The notes beneath the pieces are model-generated. The model was not told where the DNA came from and did not search any database. It worked only from the letters and a program-made list of their open reading frames with translations. Of a DNA stretch of 64,000 nucleotides, positions 45,902-54,573 are shown piece by piece. Numbering within the stretch: position 1 is the stretch's first letter; every line of letters starts with the position of its first letter. The translations under genes and the position numbers were made by a program. Origin of the DNA: JAGPUQ01 sp050179115 (GTDB taxonomy: Bacteria; Pseudomonadota; Gammaproteobacteria; Pseudomonadales; Porticoccaceae); the NCBI GenBank assembly GCA_050179115.1, contig JBFXFL010000006.1, positions 20,824 to 84,823 on the forward strand, read 5' to 3'.

Positions 45902-47023
45902 ATGCGCGCCGGCAATATCCTGAATCTGGGGATAAAGGAGCTGCGCAGTCTTGCACGCGATCCTGTGATGATCGTGCTGATCGTCTACGCCTTCACGTTC
46001 GCCATCTACAGCGCCGCGACCGCGATGCCGGAAACCCTCAACCGGGCCCCCATCGCGATCGTCGACGAAGACGGCTCGCCGTTGTCGGCGCGCATCATCG
46101 GCGCCTTCTATCCGCCCCATTTCGTGGCGCCGGCGCTGATCGGCGAGTCGCAAATGGATGCCGGCCTGGATGCCGGAGACTATATGTTCGCCCTCGATAT
46201 TCCCCCCGATTTCCAGCGCGATCTGCTGGCCGGACGCAGCCCGGTCATCCAGCTCAATGTGGACGCCACCCGCATGAGCCAGGCCTTCTCCGGCAGCGGC
46301 TATGTGCAGGCCATGGTGACCGCCGAAGTGGCGGAGTTCCTCGCCCGCCATCGCGCGGATCCACGCCCCCCGGTGGCGCTCGAACTGCGCGCGCGCTTCA
46401 ACCCGGAGCTCAACAAATCCTGGTTCGGCGGCGTGATGGAGGTGATCAACAACATCACCATGCTGTCGATCGTGCTGACCGGCGCGGCGCTGATCCGCGA
46501 ACGCGAGCACGGCACCGTCGAACACCTGCTGGTAATGCCGGTGACACCCTTCGAGATCATGTCCGCCAAGGTCTGGGCGATGGCGCTGGTGGTGCTCGTC
46601 GCCACCACCTTGGCACTGACGGTGGTGGTGCAGGGCTGGCTCGGGGTGCCCATCGAAGGTTCGGTCCTGCTGTTTCTGGCGGGCGCCACCCTGCACCTGT
46701 TCGCGACCACCTCCATGGGTATCTTCCTCGGCACCATCGCGCGCTCCATGCCTCAGTTCGGCCTGCTGATGATTCTGGTGCTGCTGCCACTGCAAATGCT
46801 TTCCGGCGGCGTCACACCGCGCGAGAGCATGCCGGAGCTGGTGCAGATCGCGATGCTGGCCGCGCCCACCACCCAGTTCGTGATGCTGGCCCAGGCGATT
46901 CTCTATCGCGGCGCCGGACTGGCAGTGGTGTGGCCGCAGTTTTTGGCCATCGTCGTGATCGGGACCACGTTGTTCAGCCTCGCGCTGCTCAGGTTTCGCC
47001 GCACCATCGCCGCCATGGCCTGA
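45902..47023 (+). CDS. ABC-2 type permease (YhhJ-like)
   Basis: 373-residue ABC-2 permease: one N-terminal helix (about 22-40), a large extracytoplasmic domain (about 45-175), then five helices between about 180 and 370. The segment EREHGTVEHLLVMPVTPFEIM is the typical ABC-2 loop after the second helix. It begins 2 bases after the RbbA-like stop and completes the yhiI-rbbA-yhhJ-type operon, giving two permease units for one transporter. In-frame readings from 45206 belong to the upstream gene's sequence and were discarded. Confidence 0.9.
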   Translation: MRAGNILNLGIKELRSLARDPVMIVLIVYAFTFAIYSAATAMPETLNRAPIAIVDEDGSPLSARIIGAFYPPHFVAPALIGESQMDAGLDAGDYMFALDIPPDFQRDLLAGRSPVIQLNVDATRMSQAFSGSGYVQAMVTAEVAEFLARHRADPRPPVALELRARFNPELNKSWFGGVMEVINNITMLSIVLTGAALIREREHGTVEHLLVMPVTPFEIMSAKVWAMALVVLVATTLALTVVVQGWLGVPIEGSVLLFLAGATLHLFATTSMGIFLGTIARSMPQFGLLMILVLLPLQMLSGGVTPRESMPELVQIAMLAAPTTQFVMLAQAILYRGAGLAVVWPQFLAIVVIGTTLFSLALLRFRRTIAAMA

Positions 47024-47129
47024 AGCCCGGACCAATTCCAGCCGCCAAAGGTCAACCTGCGCCATCTTTTGCTGTTGTTTGACCGGCCGACACTCGCGTC
47101 GGTAACCAGCCGTCACGGAGAACGCCGTC

Positions 47130-47279
47130 ATGAAAAAATTGCTCATCTCCGCATTGCTCGCGGCCACCTTTGCCGCAACCATGGCCCACGCCGCCGGTAC
47201 CAACACCCCGGGGCTCGATCAGCGGCAGGAAAACCAGGCGCGCCGGATTGAACAGGGTGTCGAGCAGAGGATTTCCTGA
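47130..47279 (+). CDS. Small secreted protein, apparently C-terminally truncated
   Basis: A 49-residue product: signal peptide MKKLLISALLAATFAATMAHA, then GTNTPGLDQRQENQARRIEQ and a short end GVEQRIS. The LDQRQxNQxxRIxxGV pattern is familiar from small periplasmic proteins of gammaproteobacteria, in which a longer charged helical region normally follows (recalled, not searched). Here a stop comes right after it, so the gene may be a truncated relic or a genuine short form. An ACGGAG ribosome site precedes the ATG. Confidence 0.6.
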   Translation: MKKLLISALLAATFAATMAHAAGTNTPGLDQRQENQARRIEQGVEQRIS

Positions 47280-47442
47280 TTTTCGGGTCAAGCTCCCCCA
47301 AACCCCGCTGTTTGTCAGCGTGCCGGGGCAGCACTCAGGGCGGGTTACGGGAGAGCGCACGTACGGCATGCGCAAAGACGTCGGGCACGGACGGTGGGAG
47401 GCCCACAGCAGGCGGATACGCCGGGTGTAGCTGCGCTTGGTG

Positions 47443-48387
47443 TCACCGCGCCGCAGCGGGTGATGCCAGGCGCAGTTGGCGGCGGATCTCCTTATGTTTC
47501 ATGGCGAGGTATTCGTTGCGGTCGAGTTCGTGGAGTTGCAGCGGATAGCGCTCGGTGCTGGCGTACCAGTCGTTCAGCCGTTTGTCGAGACGCAGCGGGG
47601 CCGGCGTGGCCAGCGCGTCCAGGTAGGCTTCGATGGCCAGGTAATAGCGCATTGTATTGCGCTCGACCATGCCCCGCAGGCCGCGCTGGTATACGGGCTG
47701 CCCATCCGCCTCCCGGTCAACGATGCTGAAGCCGACCTTGTCGCGGCCCGTGGTCGCCAGATAAGACTGGGTTGCCATGCGTGCCGGCAGGCCGTAGGCG
47801 GAGGAATACGCCAGGTGCAGGAAACTGCGCTGCTCATCGAGCGCCACCACTTCAAGCAGGATGCGATAGCGCCCAGTGCCCAACGGCCCTTCAGCCGCCT
47901 CCAGCACTATTTGCAGATAGTCCCGCGTAGCCGTCACTATCCGATAGCTGAATTCCAGCAGATAGGCGTCGAGTAGCGGTTGATCGCGCTTGCGTCCGAC
48001 AGTGACACTCAGCCTGTCGTCGTCGCCGCGCGGCGACGACGACGCCTTGCAGCCCTTGACATTGAGATGCAGCATCAGAATGTCGCACCAGTGATCGACG
48101 TCCTGGAGCGCGGTGGCGACCGTGGCGAACGCCTGTTCGATGCGCGCGTAGACGTCGCCTTTGAGGTCGTCTCCAATCTGGTGCGACTCAACGTGCAGCG
48201 GGCGGTGAAACTGGTTGCTGGCGAGTTCGGCGCGCAAGTCGGCATGTTGCGCCTGCAGCGCGGCCGCTCCCTGTGCTTGCGCCAGCGGCAAACCGAGAGG
48301 CCCTAACAACGTGTACAACAGTATCGCCCGCAGCGGTCGCGCGCGGCGGGCAAGCGCCAAAGCGACTAATGCGCGCACGGCGTTCAC
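47443..48387 (-). CDS. Secreted protein of unknown function coupled to a phospholipase D
   Basis: About 314 residues with a signal peptide (ILLYTLLGPLGLPLAQAQG) and no recognised domain. Visible features are a Cys pair (HWCDILMLHLNVKGCKAS, about residues 100-117), ATRDYLQIVLEAAEGPLGTG, and a charged C-terminus (NEYLAMKHKEIRRQL). The likely GTG at 48387 overlaps the stop of the phospholipase D gene (GTGA); another GTG lies at 48402. The coupling suggests a shared role in envelope lipid metabolism (inference). I do not recognise a characterised family. Confidence 0.75.
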   Translation of the reverse strand: MNAVRALVALALARRARPLRAILLYTLLGPLGLPLAQAQGAAALQAQHADLRAELASNQFHRPLHVESHQIGDDLKGDVYARIEQAFATVATALQDVDHWCDILMLHLNVKGCKASSSPRGDDDRLSVTVGRKRDQPLLDAYLLEFSYRIVTATRDYLQIVLEAAEGPLGTGRYRILLEVVALDEQRSFLHLAYSSAYGLPARMATQSYLATTGRDKVGFSIVDREADGQPVYQRGLRGMVERNTMRYYLAIEAYLDALATPAPLRLDKRLNDWYASTERYPLQLHELDRNEYLAMKHKEIRRQLRLASPAAAR

Positions 48388-49775
48388 AGCCAGTATTCCC
48401 ACAGGCGCGCAACGGTCTCTTTGGTGCGGTCAGCGATGGGGCGACGGCGCCATTCGTTGAGTTTGATCTGTTGCGATTTAGCCAAGTCGGCCTGGAAGGC
48501 GGCGCGCATGCGCTCGCCAAACTCGGTGCCGAGCACGACGGCATTGACCTCCTGGTTGTGCAGAAAACTGCGCCAGTCGAGGTTGGTCGAGCCAACCGTG
48601 GACCACACGCCGTCGATCACCGCGGTTTTGACGTGCAGCAGCGCATCGCCGCGCTCATACAGTTTGACGCCTGCTTTCAACAGTTCGCTGTAGTGCGCGC
48701 GTCCGGCGTGAAATACCAACCATGAATCGGTGATGCTCGGCACCACCAGGCGCACATCCACGCCACGTGTGACGGCTGCTTTCAATGCGGTCATCAGTTG
48801 CGGATCAGGTACGAAATAGGCATTGGTCAGCCAGATTTCGGTCTGCGCGCTGTGCAATGCCGAAATCAGCGTGGCGTAGATCAGGCTGTAGGGTTCATCG
48901 GGTGAGCTGCCGATAGCGCGTACCACTTCGTTGCCGACCACCACGGGTAGCGGAAAATAAATGCGCTCGGCGAGGGGTTCGCCTTTCTGTTTGTCCCAGG
49001 TCTCGATGAACAGCTTTTGCAGTTCAGCGACTACCGGCCCTTCCACCTGGAGGTGCGTGTCACGCCAGGGCAATGTGCCGGTGGGGCGCGCCTGCCCGCC
49101 CGGACTGGACCCGCTGGCATAAACGCCGCTGATATTGATGCCGCCGAGGAAGGCGATGCGTCCATCGACGACCAGCAACTTGCGATGATCGCGTTGGTTG
49201 ACGTCCCAGCCGGCCTTCGCCGTCAGTGGATTGACCGGATTGAATTCCACCAGCTTGATGCCGGCCGCGGCGAGGCGGGTGAAGAACTCGTCCGGCGTAT
49301 TGAGTGTGCCGACGCTGTCGTAAATCAGATTGACCTGAACGTTTTCCTGCTGCTTGGCGATCAGTGCGTCGGCGAAGCGCTGGCCGATTTCGTCGTCGTC
49401 GAGGATGTACGTCTCCATGTTGATGTGGTCGCGCGCGGCGTCGATCGCGGCGAACATCGCCGCATAGGTGGTGGGCCCGTCCTGCAACAGCAGAACCTTG
49501 TTGCCAGCAGTCAGCGGACTGCCGTTGATGGCCTCTTCGACGGCCAGATGGACGGCGAAGATATCGGTATCGGCGCCGCTTGCCTTGAGCCGGTCGACGA
49601 TAGCCTTGCTGCGTTTGGTGGACAGCGGGCCGTGCGTGCCGCTGACCTCAACCGCCTTCGCCGGCCTATGCGCCATGTCCGGCACTATCGTCGGTAGTGA
49701 ACTGCACGCGGAAATCAGCGCCTGGCACAGCGCGACGCCAACTGCGACCAGAGCGCGCGCATCCAGTAGATTCAT
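48384..49775 (-). CDS. Phospholipase D/cardiolipin synthase-like lipoprotein
   Basis: 463-residue PLD superfamily enzyme with two catalytic motifs: HRKLLVVDGRIAFLGG (His197) and HVKTAVIDGVWSTVGSTNLD (His381). The N-terminus is a lipoprotein signal ending LISAC, unlike classic cardiolipin synthases, which carry membrane helices. ATG 49775 has an AAGGA ribosome site; in-frame starts further upstream add unrelated residues. It probably transfers or hydrolyses phosphatidyl groups at the envelope. The next gene overlaps its stop. The BON, YSC84 and CsbD genes upstream on the same strand point to a stress context. Confidence 0.88.
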   Translation of the reverse strand: MNLLDARALVAVGVALCQALISACSSLPTIVPDMAHRPAKAVEVSGTHGPLSTKRSKAIVDRLKASGADTDIFAVHLAVEEAINGSPLTAGNKVLLLQDGPTTYAAMFAAIDAARDHINMETYILDDDEIGQRFADALIAKQQENVQVNLIYDSVGTLNTPDEFFTRLAAAGIKLVEFNPVNPLTAKAGWDVNQRDHRKLLVVDGRIAFLGGINISGVYASGSSPGGQARPTGTLPWRDTHLQVEGPVVAELQKLFIETWDKQKGEPLAERIYFPLPVVVGNEVVRAIGSSPDEPYSLIYATLISALHSAQTEIWLTNAYFVPDPQLMTALKAAVTRGVDVRLVVPSITDSWLVFHAGRAHYSELLKAGVKLYERGDALLHVKTAVIDGVWSTVGSTNLDWRSFLHNQEVNAVVLGTEFGERMRAAFQADLAKSQQIKLNEWRRRPIADRTKETVARLWEYWL

Positions 49776-49924
49776 CCGGGGTCCTTGCATGGCGGGATAT
49801 TGAGGCAGCTCGGTGGGGCGGAGAGCGGCACTGCATTCTGGTGCAGGACGCAAACAGGAACAAACAGGAAGAAGATCCCCGCGCAATTCCGGGATGTGGA
49901 GCGCGCGAGGATCCTCAGGTGGCA

Positions 49925-50776
49925 TCAGCGGGTGATATGGGTGAGACCCTTGGCGTCCACGCTCTTGACGCCGCGCACATTCTCTGCGAGCTCGATGGCG
50001 AGCGCCTGTTCACTGCCGCTGTCGACTGCGCCGGCCAGCGTGACCACGCCGCCCTTGGTGTCAACGGTGATGTCGGAGCCGTCAACATTGCTCGAATACA
50101 TCAGCGTCGACTTCACTTTGGCGGTGATCCAGGCATCGGAAATATCCTTGCCAACCTCTGTGGCGGCGCTTTTGGTTGTTTCTGCCACGGTCGGCTTTGC
50201 GTCCTCCTTGACGACCAATTGGTTGTTCACCGCCACCACACCGCGTGTATTGAGCGCCAGGCGTTCGGCAAGATCCCTGGCCGCTGCGCTATCGGCGGTC
50301 CCCTTCAGCGTCACCTTGCCCAGGGTCGTGCTGACCTCGGTGCTCAGGCCGTCGGTATGCTTGCTCCACAACAGTTTCGACTTGATGGCGGCGGTGATGG
50401 TGGCGTCGTCAATCACTTCACCGTAACTGCGGTCGGCGGTGCGTGGGGGGGGCGTGTAATCAGACTTCACCAGGATTTGATTATCGACGGCGGTGATGCC
50501 CTTGACGCCGAGCGCGACTTCCTTGGCCAGATCCTTGTTGACATCTTCCTCAACCGTCCCGGTCAGCGTGGCCTTGCCGTTGTCGACGGATACCTTGAGA
50601 TCGCTGGCACGCAGATAGGGACTCAGCGCATAGGTGGTCCAGATCTGGGTTTCCTGTCGTGCCTCGGTGATATCTTGGGATACCGTGTCGGCGACGACAG
50701 GACCGCTGGCAGTCGCTATTGCCAGCGCGATGGCGGCAGCGAGGGTTAGTGGTCTAAATTGCGTGGACATGATCAT
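49925..50776 (-). CDS. Periplasmic three-BON-domain (OsmY-like) protein
   Basis: 283 residues: a signal peptide (about 1-30, ending GPVVADT) followed by three BON domains (about 38-105, 118-190 and 205-280). Each shows the V(T/S)LxGxV and Gly-Val core, for example GKATLTGTVEEDVNKDLA, GKVTLKGTADSAAARDLA and GVVTLAGAVDSGSEQALA. BON proteins bind phospholipid-containing surfaces, and OsmY is induced by osmotic stress. A GGAG ribosome site precedes ATG 50776. It is neighboured by YSC84 and CsbD genes on the same strand. Confidence 0.9.
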   Translation of the reverse strand: MIMSTQFRPLTLAAAIALAIATASGPVVADTVSQDITEARQETQIWTTYALSPYLRASDLKVSVDNGKATLTGTVEEDVNKDLAKEVALGVKGITAVDNQILVKSDYTPPPRTADRSYGEVIDDATITAAIKSKLLWSKHTDGLSTEVSTTLGKVTLKGTADSAAARDLAERLALNTRGVVAVNNQLVVKEDAKPTVAETTKSAATEVGKDISDAWITAKVKSTLMYSSNVDGSDITVDTKGGVVTLAGAVDSGSEQALAIELAENVRGVKSVDAKGLTHITR

Positions 50777-50861
50777 AATGTTGCTCCAATCGGTTAATAG
50801 GACTGAGGTGGGTTGTCGTCAGTTACATGACGGCTCGCACGGGGTTTCGTGACCGACCAGA

Positions 50862-51434
50862 TCAGCGCTTGATGCGCGAGACCTTGGTGCCTTCGATGCT
50901 GACGCTGGCCATCAGGCCCTGTTGGTCGAACACGAAGGCGTAGGCATCGTCTTTCAGCGTCGACGTCGAAATATTCTTGGCGACGCCTTCATTCACGACC
51001 ACTACCGTGGGCCCGACGCCAAGCTCCCAGCCTTCCGACTTGTCGAGATACTGAATCGCGCTATCGTTCATCAGAAATACCGCGTAGCCATAGGATTGGG
51101 CACCGGCCTGCAGACCCCAGGATGCCGACACCGAGTTGTAGTAACCGGAAGGAGCGGAGCCCTTGAACAGAACGCCTTCGCCATAGGCTCCACCAAAGAT
51201 CAGCCCGGCCTTGACGATGCTGGGAAATACCAGGACCGCCTTTGCACTCTTGGCAATTTCCTTCGCGACGGGATTGGTCTTGTACAGGGTTTCCAAAGCT
51301 TGGTGGCCCTCGGTGTGCAACTCTTCCGCAGTGGCGGCCGCGCTGGCGGCTCCGCTGAACAAACCAGCGTAGATGAACGCCGTAGTTGCGAGCATTGCAG
51401 TAAAAGTGCGGTAGCAAAATTTGTTTGTGTTCAT
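50862..51434 (-). CDS. YSC84/SYLF-domain lipid-binding protein
   Basis: 190 residues with a signal peptide (LATTAFIYAGLFSGAASAAA) and a SYLF/YSC84 domain: AKAVLVFPSIVKAGLIFGG, GEGVLFKGSAPSGYYNSV, ASWGLQAGAQSYGYAVFLM and VGPTVVVVNEGVAKNIS. Bacterial members bind phosphoinositide-like or other acidic lipids and are often found with BON proteins. ATG 51434 is preceded by GGAGAAC; ATGs at 51446 and further upstream were considered less likely. Confidence 0.88.
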   Translation of the reverse strand: MNTNKFCYRTFTAMLATTAFIYAGLFSGAASAAATAEELHTEGHQALETLYKTNPVAKEIAKSAKAVLVFPSIVKAGLIFGGAYGEGVLFKGSAPSGYYNSVSASWGLQAGAQSYGYAVFLMNDSAIQYLDKSEGWELGVGPTVVVVNEGVAKNISTSTLKDDAYAFVFDQQGLMASVSIEGTKVSRIKR

Positions 51435-51519
51435 GGTGTTCTCCATCAGTTGAAGCGCCGACGACGGCGACTGGGTGTGTGTGCGCACTTGAAAATAGAC
51501 CGCGTCATGGGCATAGGGT

Positions 51520-51735
51520 TCAGAATTGTTGCTTGTCGAAAAATTGTTGCACCTGTTTTTCGGCTTCGTTGCGCGTGATCGCGTAACGTTCCTGGATCAG
51601 CCCGGCCAGCTTTTGTTGATGACCTTCGAGTTGCAATAATTCGTCCTCAGTCAGCTTGCCCCACGCGACCTTGGCAGCGCCGATCTGTTGTTTCCACTTG
51701 CCTTTGATTTCATCTGCATGGGGTAGGCTCATCAT
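51520..51735 (-). CDS. CsbD-like stress protein
   Basis: 71-residue hydrophilic CsbD/YjbJ (UPF0337) protein: ADEIKGKWKQQIGAAKVAWG, LTEDELLQLEGHQQKLAGLI, and a C-terminus AEKQVQQFFDKQQF. The family is strongly induced in stationary phase or general stress; molecular role unknown. There are adjacent ATGs at 51735 and 51732 with an upstream GGAG. It heads a same-strand group with the YSC84, BON and phospholipase D genes. Confidence 0.9.
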   Translation of the reverse strand: MMSLPHADEIKGKWKQQIGAAKVAWGKLTEDELLQLEGHQQKLAGLIQERYAITRNEAEKQVQQFFDKQQF

Positions 51736-52211
51736 TTTTCTCCGGTTGGCTTGGGGTTTCATGGTTGCTGTCGGTGGTGCTGCGCAGGGCCTCCGGCCGC
51801 TGTCTTGCGGGGGAATGGACCGAAAGACAGATCGCGGTGACATACCAATTTTGGCGCGACGGTTTTTCCACTAACGCCGCTCGGGTTTGGTTTCGGTGGC
51901 TGGTTCAGGATCATCTCAAGGACGACGACTGCGACTATCGCCTGAGTGCGGCGTCGACACAGTTACAACTGTCTGCACAAGATAGCGGCGAGGGTGCCCA
52001 ACGTCTGTGCGCTGCCGTACTCAGATAGCCAGTGGGTGGGCGCAGGACAGGCTGGCGAGCACGCAGGTCGCGGGCGAGGGGTCATCTGGGCGCGGTACTT
52101 ATAGCTGCTGTAGTTCGCTAAATTGCCAGAGGTGCGATGGCATGCGCAGCAATCCGGTTGTATTCGGCGCCGCACAGTGTCGGGCAACAAACGCGCGCAA
52201 ACTTTGGACTC

Positions 52212-52230
52212 GACAGCGCTTCGCTGTCGG
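52212..52230. repeat. Short perfect hairpin in gene-poor region
   Basis: CGACAGCG and CGCTGTCG form an 8-bp stem around CTT. It lies in the 794-base stretch 51736-52529, which otherwise shows only a probable transposase remnant near its right end and no intact gene. Confidence 0.5.
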
Positions 52231-52277
52231 GTTGTCGGGTACCCGGGGATGAGGACAGGATAAACAAAACACAGGGA

Positions 52278-52463
52278 TTAGCTCGGATGTTTCACCGTTT
52301 TTCGCCTGATGCGCTGTCGGGCGCGTTGGTTTGGCAAATAACGGCGCTTGCGATTCCAGCTGTCTGCTGCGTAGCGGAATTCGCGGATACAGCGCTGCTT
52401 CTGTCCGGTCTCGCGGTAGGCGTTCGTCAGCTTCACTTCCCAACTCAAGGCGCGCGCCTGCAA
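52278..52463 (-). pseudogene. Probable IS1380-type transposase fragment
   Basis: A short reading frame encodes AYRETGQKQRCIREFRYAAD then SWNRKRRY. The FRYxAxSWxRxRR pattern followed by a loss of similarity resembles the region of IS1380-family transposases that precedes RVVAKxEY and PRFVVTNL. The remainder (LPNQRARQRIRRKTVKHPS) does not continue the family. No terminal inverted repeats or target duplication were found by eye. Recognition is from memory and the fragment is short. Confidence 0.4.
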
Positions 52464-52529
52464 GATGGAACGCTGATCACCGCTTGGGTTACAGTAGCCT
52501 GTCTTTCATAATAAAACCGGCCGGTACAC

Positions 52530-53183
52530 ATGTTTGGAACTGCCTCATCGACGATCGTCAATGCCACCCTGCTGCTGCTGATTGCGTTCTCGGTGGTGTG
52601 CTGGACCATCATCCCGGTCAAAATCCTGCAACACCTGGGCGCGGCCACGCGCAATCGCGCCTTTATCCGGGCGTTCTGGGCGGCCGCGGATCTCGGTGCG
52701 GTCCAAGCGCGGTTTTCCGGTCCCGCCGCGCGGGTGGCCCAGGCGGGACTCGCCACGCTTCACGCAAGGGCCGGCGTGCATAACCTTGCCCAGCAAGGCA
52801 ACCCGCGCGAACGTCTGGAGCGCGCCTTGCGCGCCCAGTTGCGGCGCGAGCGGCAGATCATGGAGGCGGGGCTGCCCTGGCTCGCGAGCATCGGGAGCAC
52901 CGCGCCCTTTGTGGGACTGTTCGGCACCGTCTGGGGTATCCGCCATGCGCTCCAGGATATCTCCCGCGCGGGCACGGCCAGCATCGACGTGGTGGCGGGT
53001 CCGATCGGCGAGGCGTTGATCGCCACCGCCATCGGCATCGCGGTGGCGATTCCGGCGGTAGTGGCCTACAACATCCTGCTGCGCCGTCAACGCATGGCCA
53101 CCGCCGCACTCGATGGCTTTGCCACCGACTTTGTGGAAGTGGCGCTGCCCACCACTGACGCCGCTCCGGTCGGGAAGGTATAA
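52530..53183 (+). CDS. exbB: ExbB/TolQ/MotA-family proton channel
   Basis: 217-residue inner-membrane protein with three helices: about residues 12-32 (LLLLIAFSVVCWTIIPV), 120-140 (APFVGLFGTVWGI) and 160-185 (IATAIGIAVAIPAVVAYNIL). The conserved GLPWLASIGSTAPFVGLFGTVWGI and GPIGEALIATAIGIAVAIPA identify the family. With the ExbD-like protein 3 bases downstream it would form the proton-driven motor. No tonB, tolA or receptor gene is nearby, so the partner (TonB or TolA-like) is not known. Confidence 0.9.
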   Translation: MFGTASSTIVNATLLLLIAFSVVCWTIIPVKILQHLGAATRNRAFIRAFWAAADLGAVQARFSGPAARVAQAGLATLHARAGVHNLAQQGNPRERLERALRAQLRRERQIMEAGLPWLASIGSTAPFVGLFGTVWGIRHALQDISRAGTASIDVVAGPIGEALIATAIGIAVAIPAVVAYNILLRRQRMATAALDGFATDFVEVALPTTDAAPVGKV

Positions 53184-53186
53184 GAC

Positions 53187-53594
53187 ATGGCCTTCAATAC
53201 CCAGGGTGATGACGATCCGCTGATGAGCGAGATCAATGTGACGCCCCTCGTCGACGTGATGCTGGTGCTGCTGGTGGTGTTCATCGTCACCGCGCCGCTG
53301 CTCAACAACGCGGTCCGGGTCACCCTGCCCAAGACTGTCGCCACCGCCGCGCCGGACGTGAAGCGCTCGGCCAGCGTGACCATCGAACGGGACGGTCGTA
53401 TCTTTCTCGACCAGAAGGAGATCGCATTCGACGCGCTAGATCCGACCCTCAGACAGCTCAAGGCCGCGAGTCCGGACCTGAACCTGCAGCTGAATGCCGA
53501 TAACGGTGTCGGCTATGGGCGTGTTGCGAAGGTCATGGCCGTGATTCAGCGCGCCGGGATCGACAAACTCGCGGTGATGACGGCGGTCGAATAG
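53187..53594 (+). CDS. exbD: ExbD/TolR-family protein
   Basis: 135 residues: a cytoplasmic tail with MSEINVTPLVDV, one membrane helix at about 22-42 (DVMLVLLVVFIVTAPLL) with the functional Asp at its start, and a periplasmic domain with LNADNGVGYGRVAKVMAVIQ. It begins 3 bases after exbB, and the two are co-transcribed. The periplasmic C-terminal domain is of the usual ExbD length. Confidence 0.92.
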   Translation: MAFNTQGDDDPLMSEINVTPLVDVMLVLLVVFIVTAPLLNNAVRVTLPKTVATAAPDVKRSASVTIERDGRIFLDQKEIAFDALDPTLRQLKAASPDLNLQLNADNGVGYGRVAKVMAVIQRAGIDKLAVMTAVE

Positions 53595-53722
53595 GGTTGT
53601 CGCCCCGGGATATCGGGGCCGATCTGTATTGCGAGGACCGCAATCCCTGCGACCCGCTCGCCCGCACGGCCCGAGCGGGAAACCCACGACCCGAGAGAAT
53701 CATTGGCAGGTGCGGGTACGAC

Positions 53723-54316
53723 CTAGGAATCGTGGTGGACGGCGCGCGGCGCAGTGCCCTGCATGACCTTGTCGGTCCAGGCAATGCCCAGCGCCGATAC
53801 GATGAACGCCATGTGGATGATGGTTTGCCACATCACCCCGGTTTCGGTGGCGGTAGAGCATTTCATGCCGGCTGCCACCGTCGCGCAGGACGGCAGGGCG
53901 CCCAAAGAACCCGCCTCGATAAAGGTTTTCAGCAGATGAATGGAGGAGATGCCGATGATCGCCATCGCCAGCTTGACCTTGAGCACCGAAGCATTCACAT
54001 GGGACAACCATTCGGGCTGATCGGGATGGCCCTGGAGTCCCAACCGCGAGACGAAGGTCTCGTAGCCGCCAATGATCACCATCACCAGCAGATTGGAAAT
54101 CATCACCACGTCGATCAGCGCCAGCACGATCAGCATCACTTCCTGTTCGCCAAGATCCATCGCACCCATCACGAGATGCCATAACTCCTTCACAAACAGG
54201 ATCACATAGACGCCCTGGGCAGCGATAAGGCCCAGATACAGTGGCAATTGCATCCAGCGCGTGGAAAAAATCAGGGCCGGCAACGGCCCCAGGCGGAGAT
54301 TCGGTTCGACGGACAT
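53723..54316 (-). CDS. YqhA/UPF0114 (TIGR00645) inner-membrane protein
   Basis: 197-residue membrane protein with four helices. Family segments are clear: FSTRWMQLPLYLGLIAAQG, VMLIVLALIDVVMISNLLVM, GGYETFVSRLG, and KVKLAMAIIGISSIHLLKTF. A short insert with two Cys (LPSCATVAAGMKCSTATETG) precedes the last helix and may form a periplasmic disulfide (inference). Function is unknown for the family. ATG 54316 starts MSVEPNLRLG; longer in-frame readings to 54445 were rejected. Confidence 0.9.
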   Translation of the reverse strand: MSVEPNLRLGPLPALIFSTRWMQLPLYLGLIAAQGVYVILFVKELWHLVMGAMDLGEQEVMLIVLALIDVVMISNLLVMVIIGGYETFVSRLGLQGHPDQPEWLSHVNASVLKVKLAMAIIGISSIHLLKTFIEAGSLGALPSCATVAAGMKCSTATETGVMWQTIIHMAFIVSALGIAWTDKVMQGTAPRAVHHDS

Positions 54317-54573
54317 CAGGCGGTCTCGCAGCACGGACGGTAGGGTGAATCGCGCGCGGATGCTAGCCCAGCCGGGGATGCCTGTAAACGACTCCGGCGC
54401 CGTCGCATGACGCTGAGGCAACCGCCGAGCGTCTCGCCCGCACAACCTCGATAGTCAATCCTGACACGGCGGTCTCCGCCGAGCCCCGAACTGGTGCCCG
54501 GTGGGTGCCGATAGCGGCCCTCGGGCCGGGGGATGGCGGCACTGCTGCCTGTGCGGGCCTGAGGCGATGCAGG

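Noticed and set aside
45758..47206. 482-residue His/Gln-rich open frame on the - strand
   Set aside because: Antisense to the YhhJ-like permease; low-complexity shadow of a GC-rich gene.
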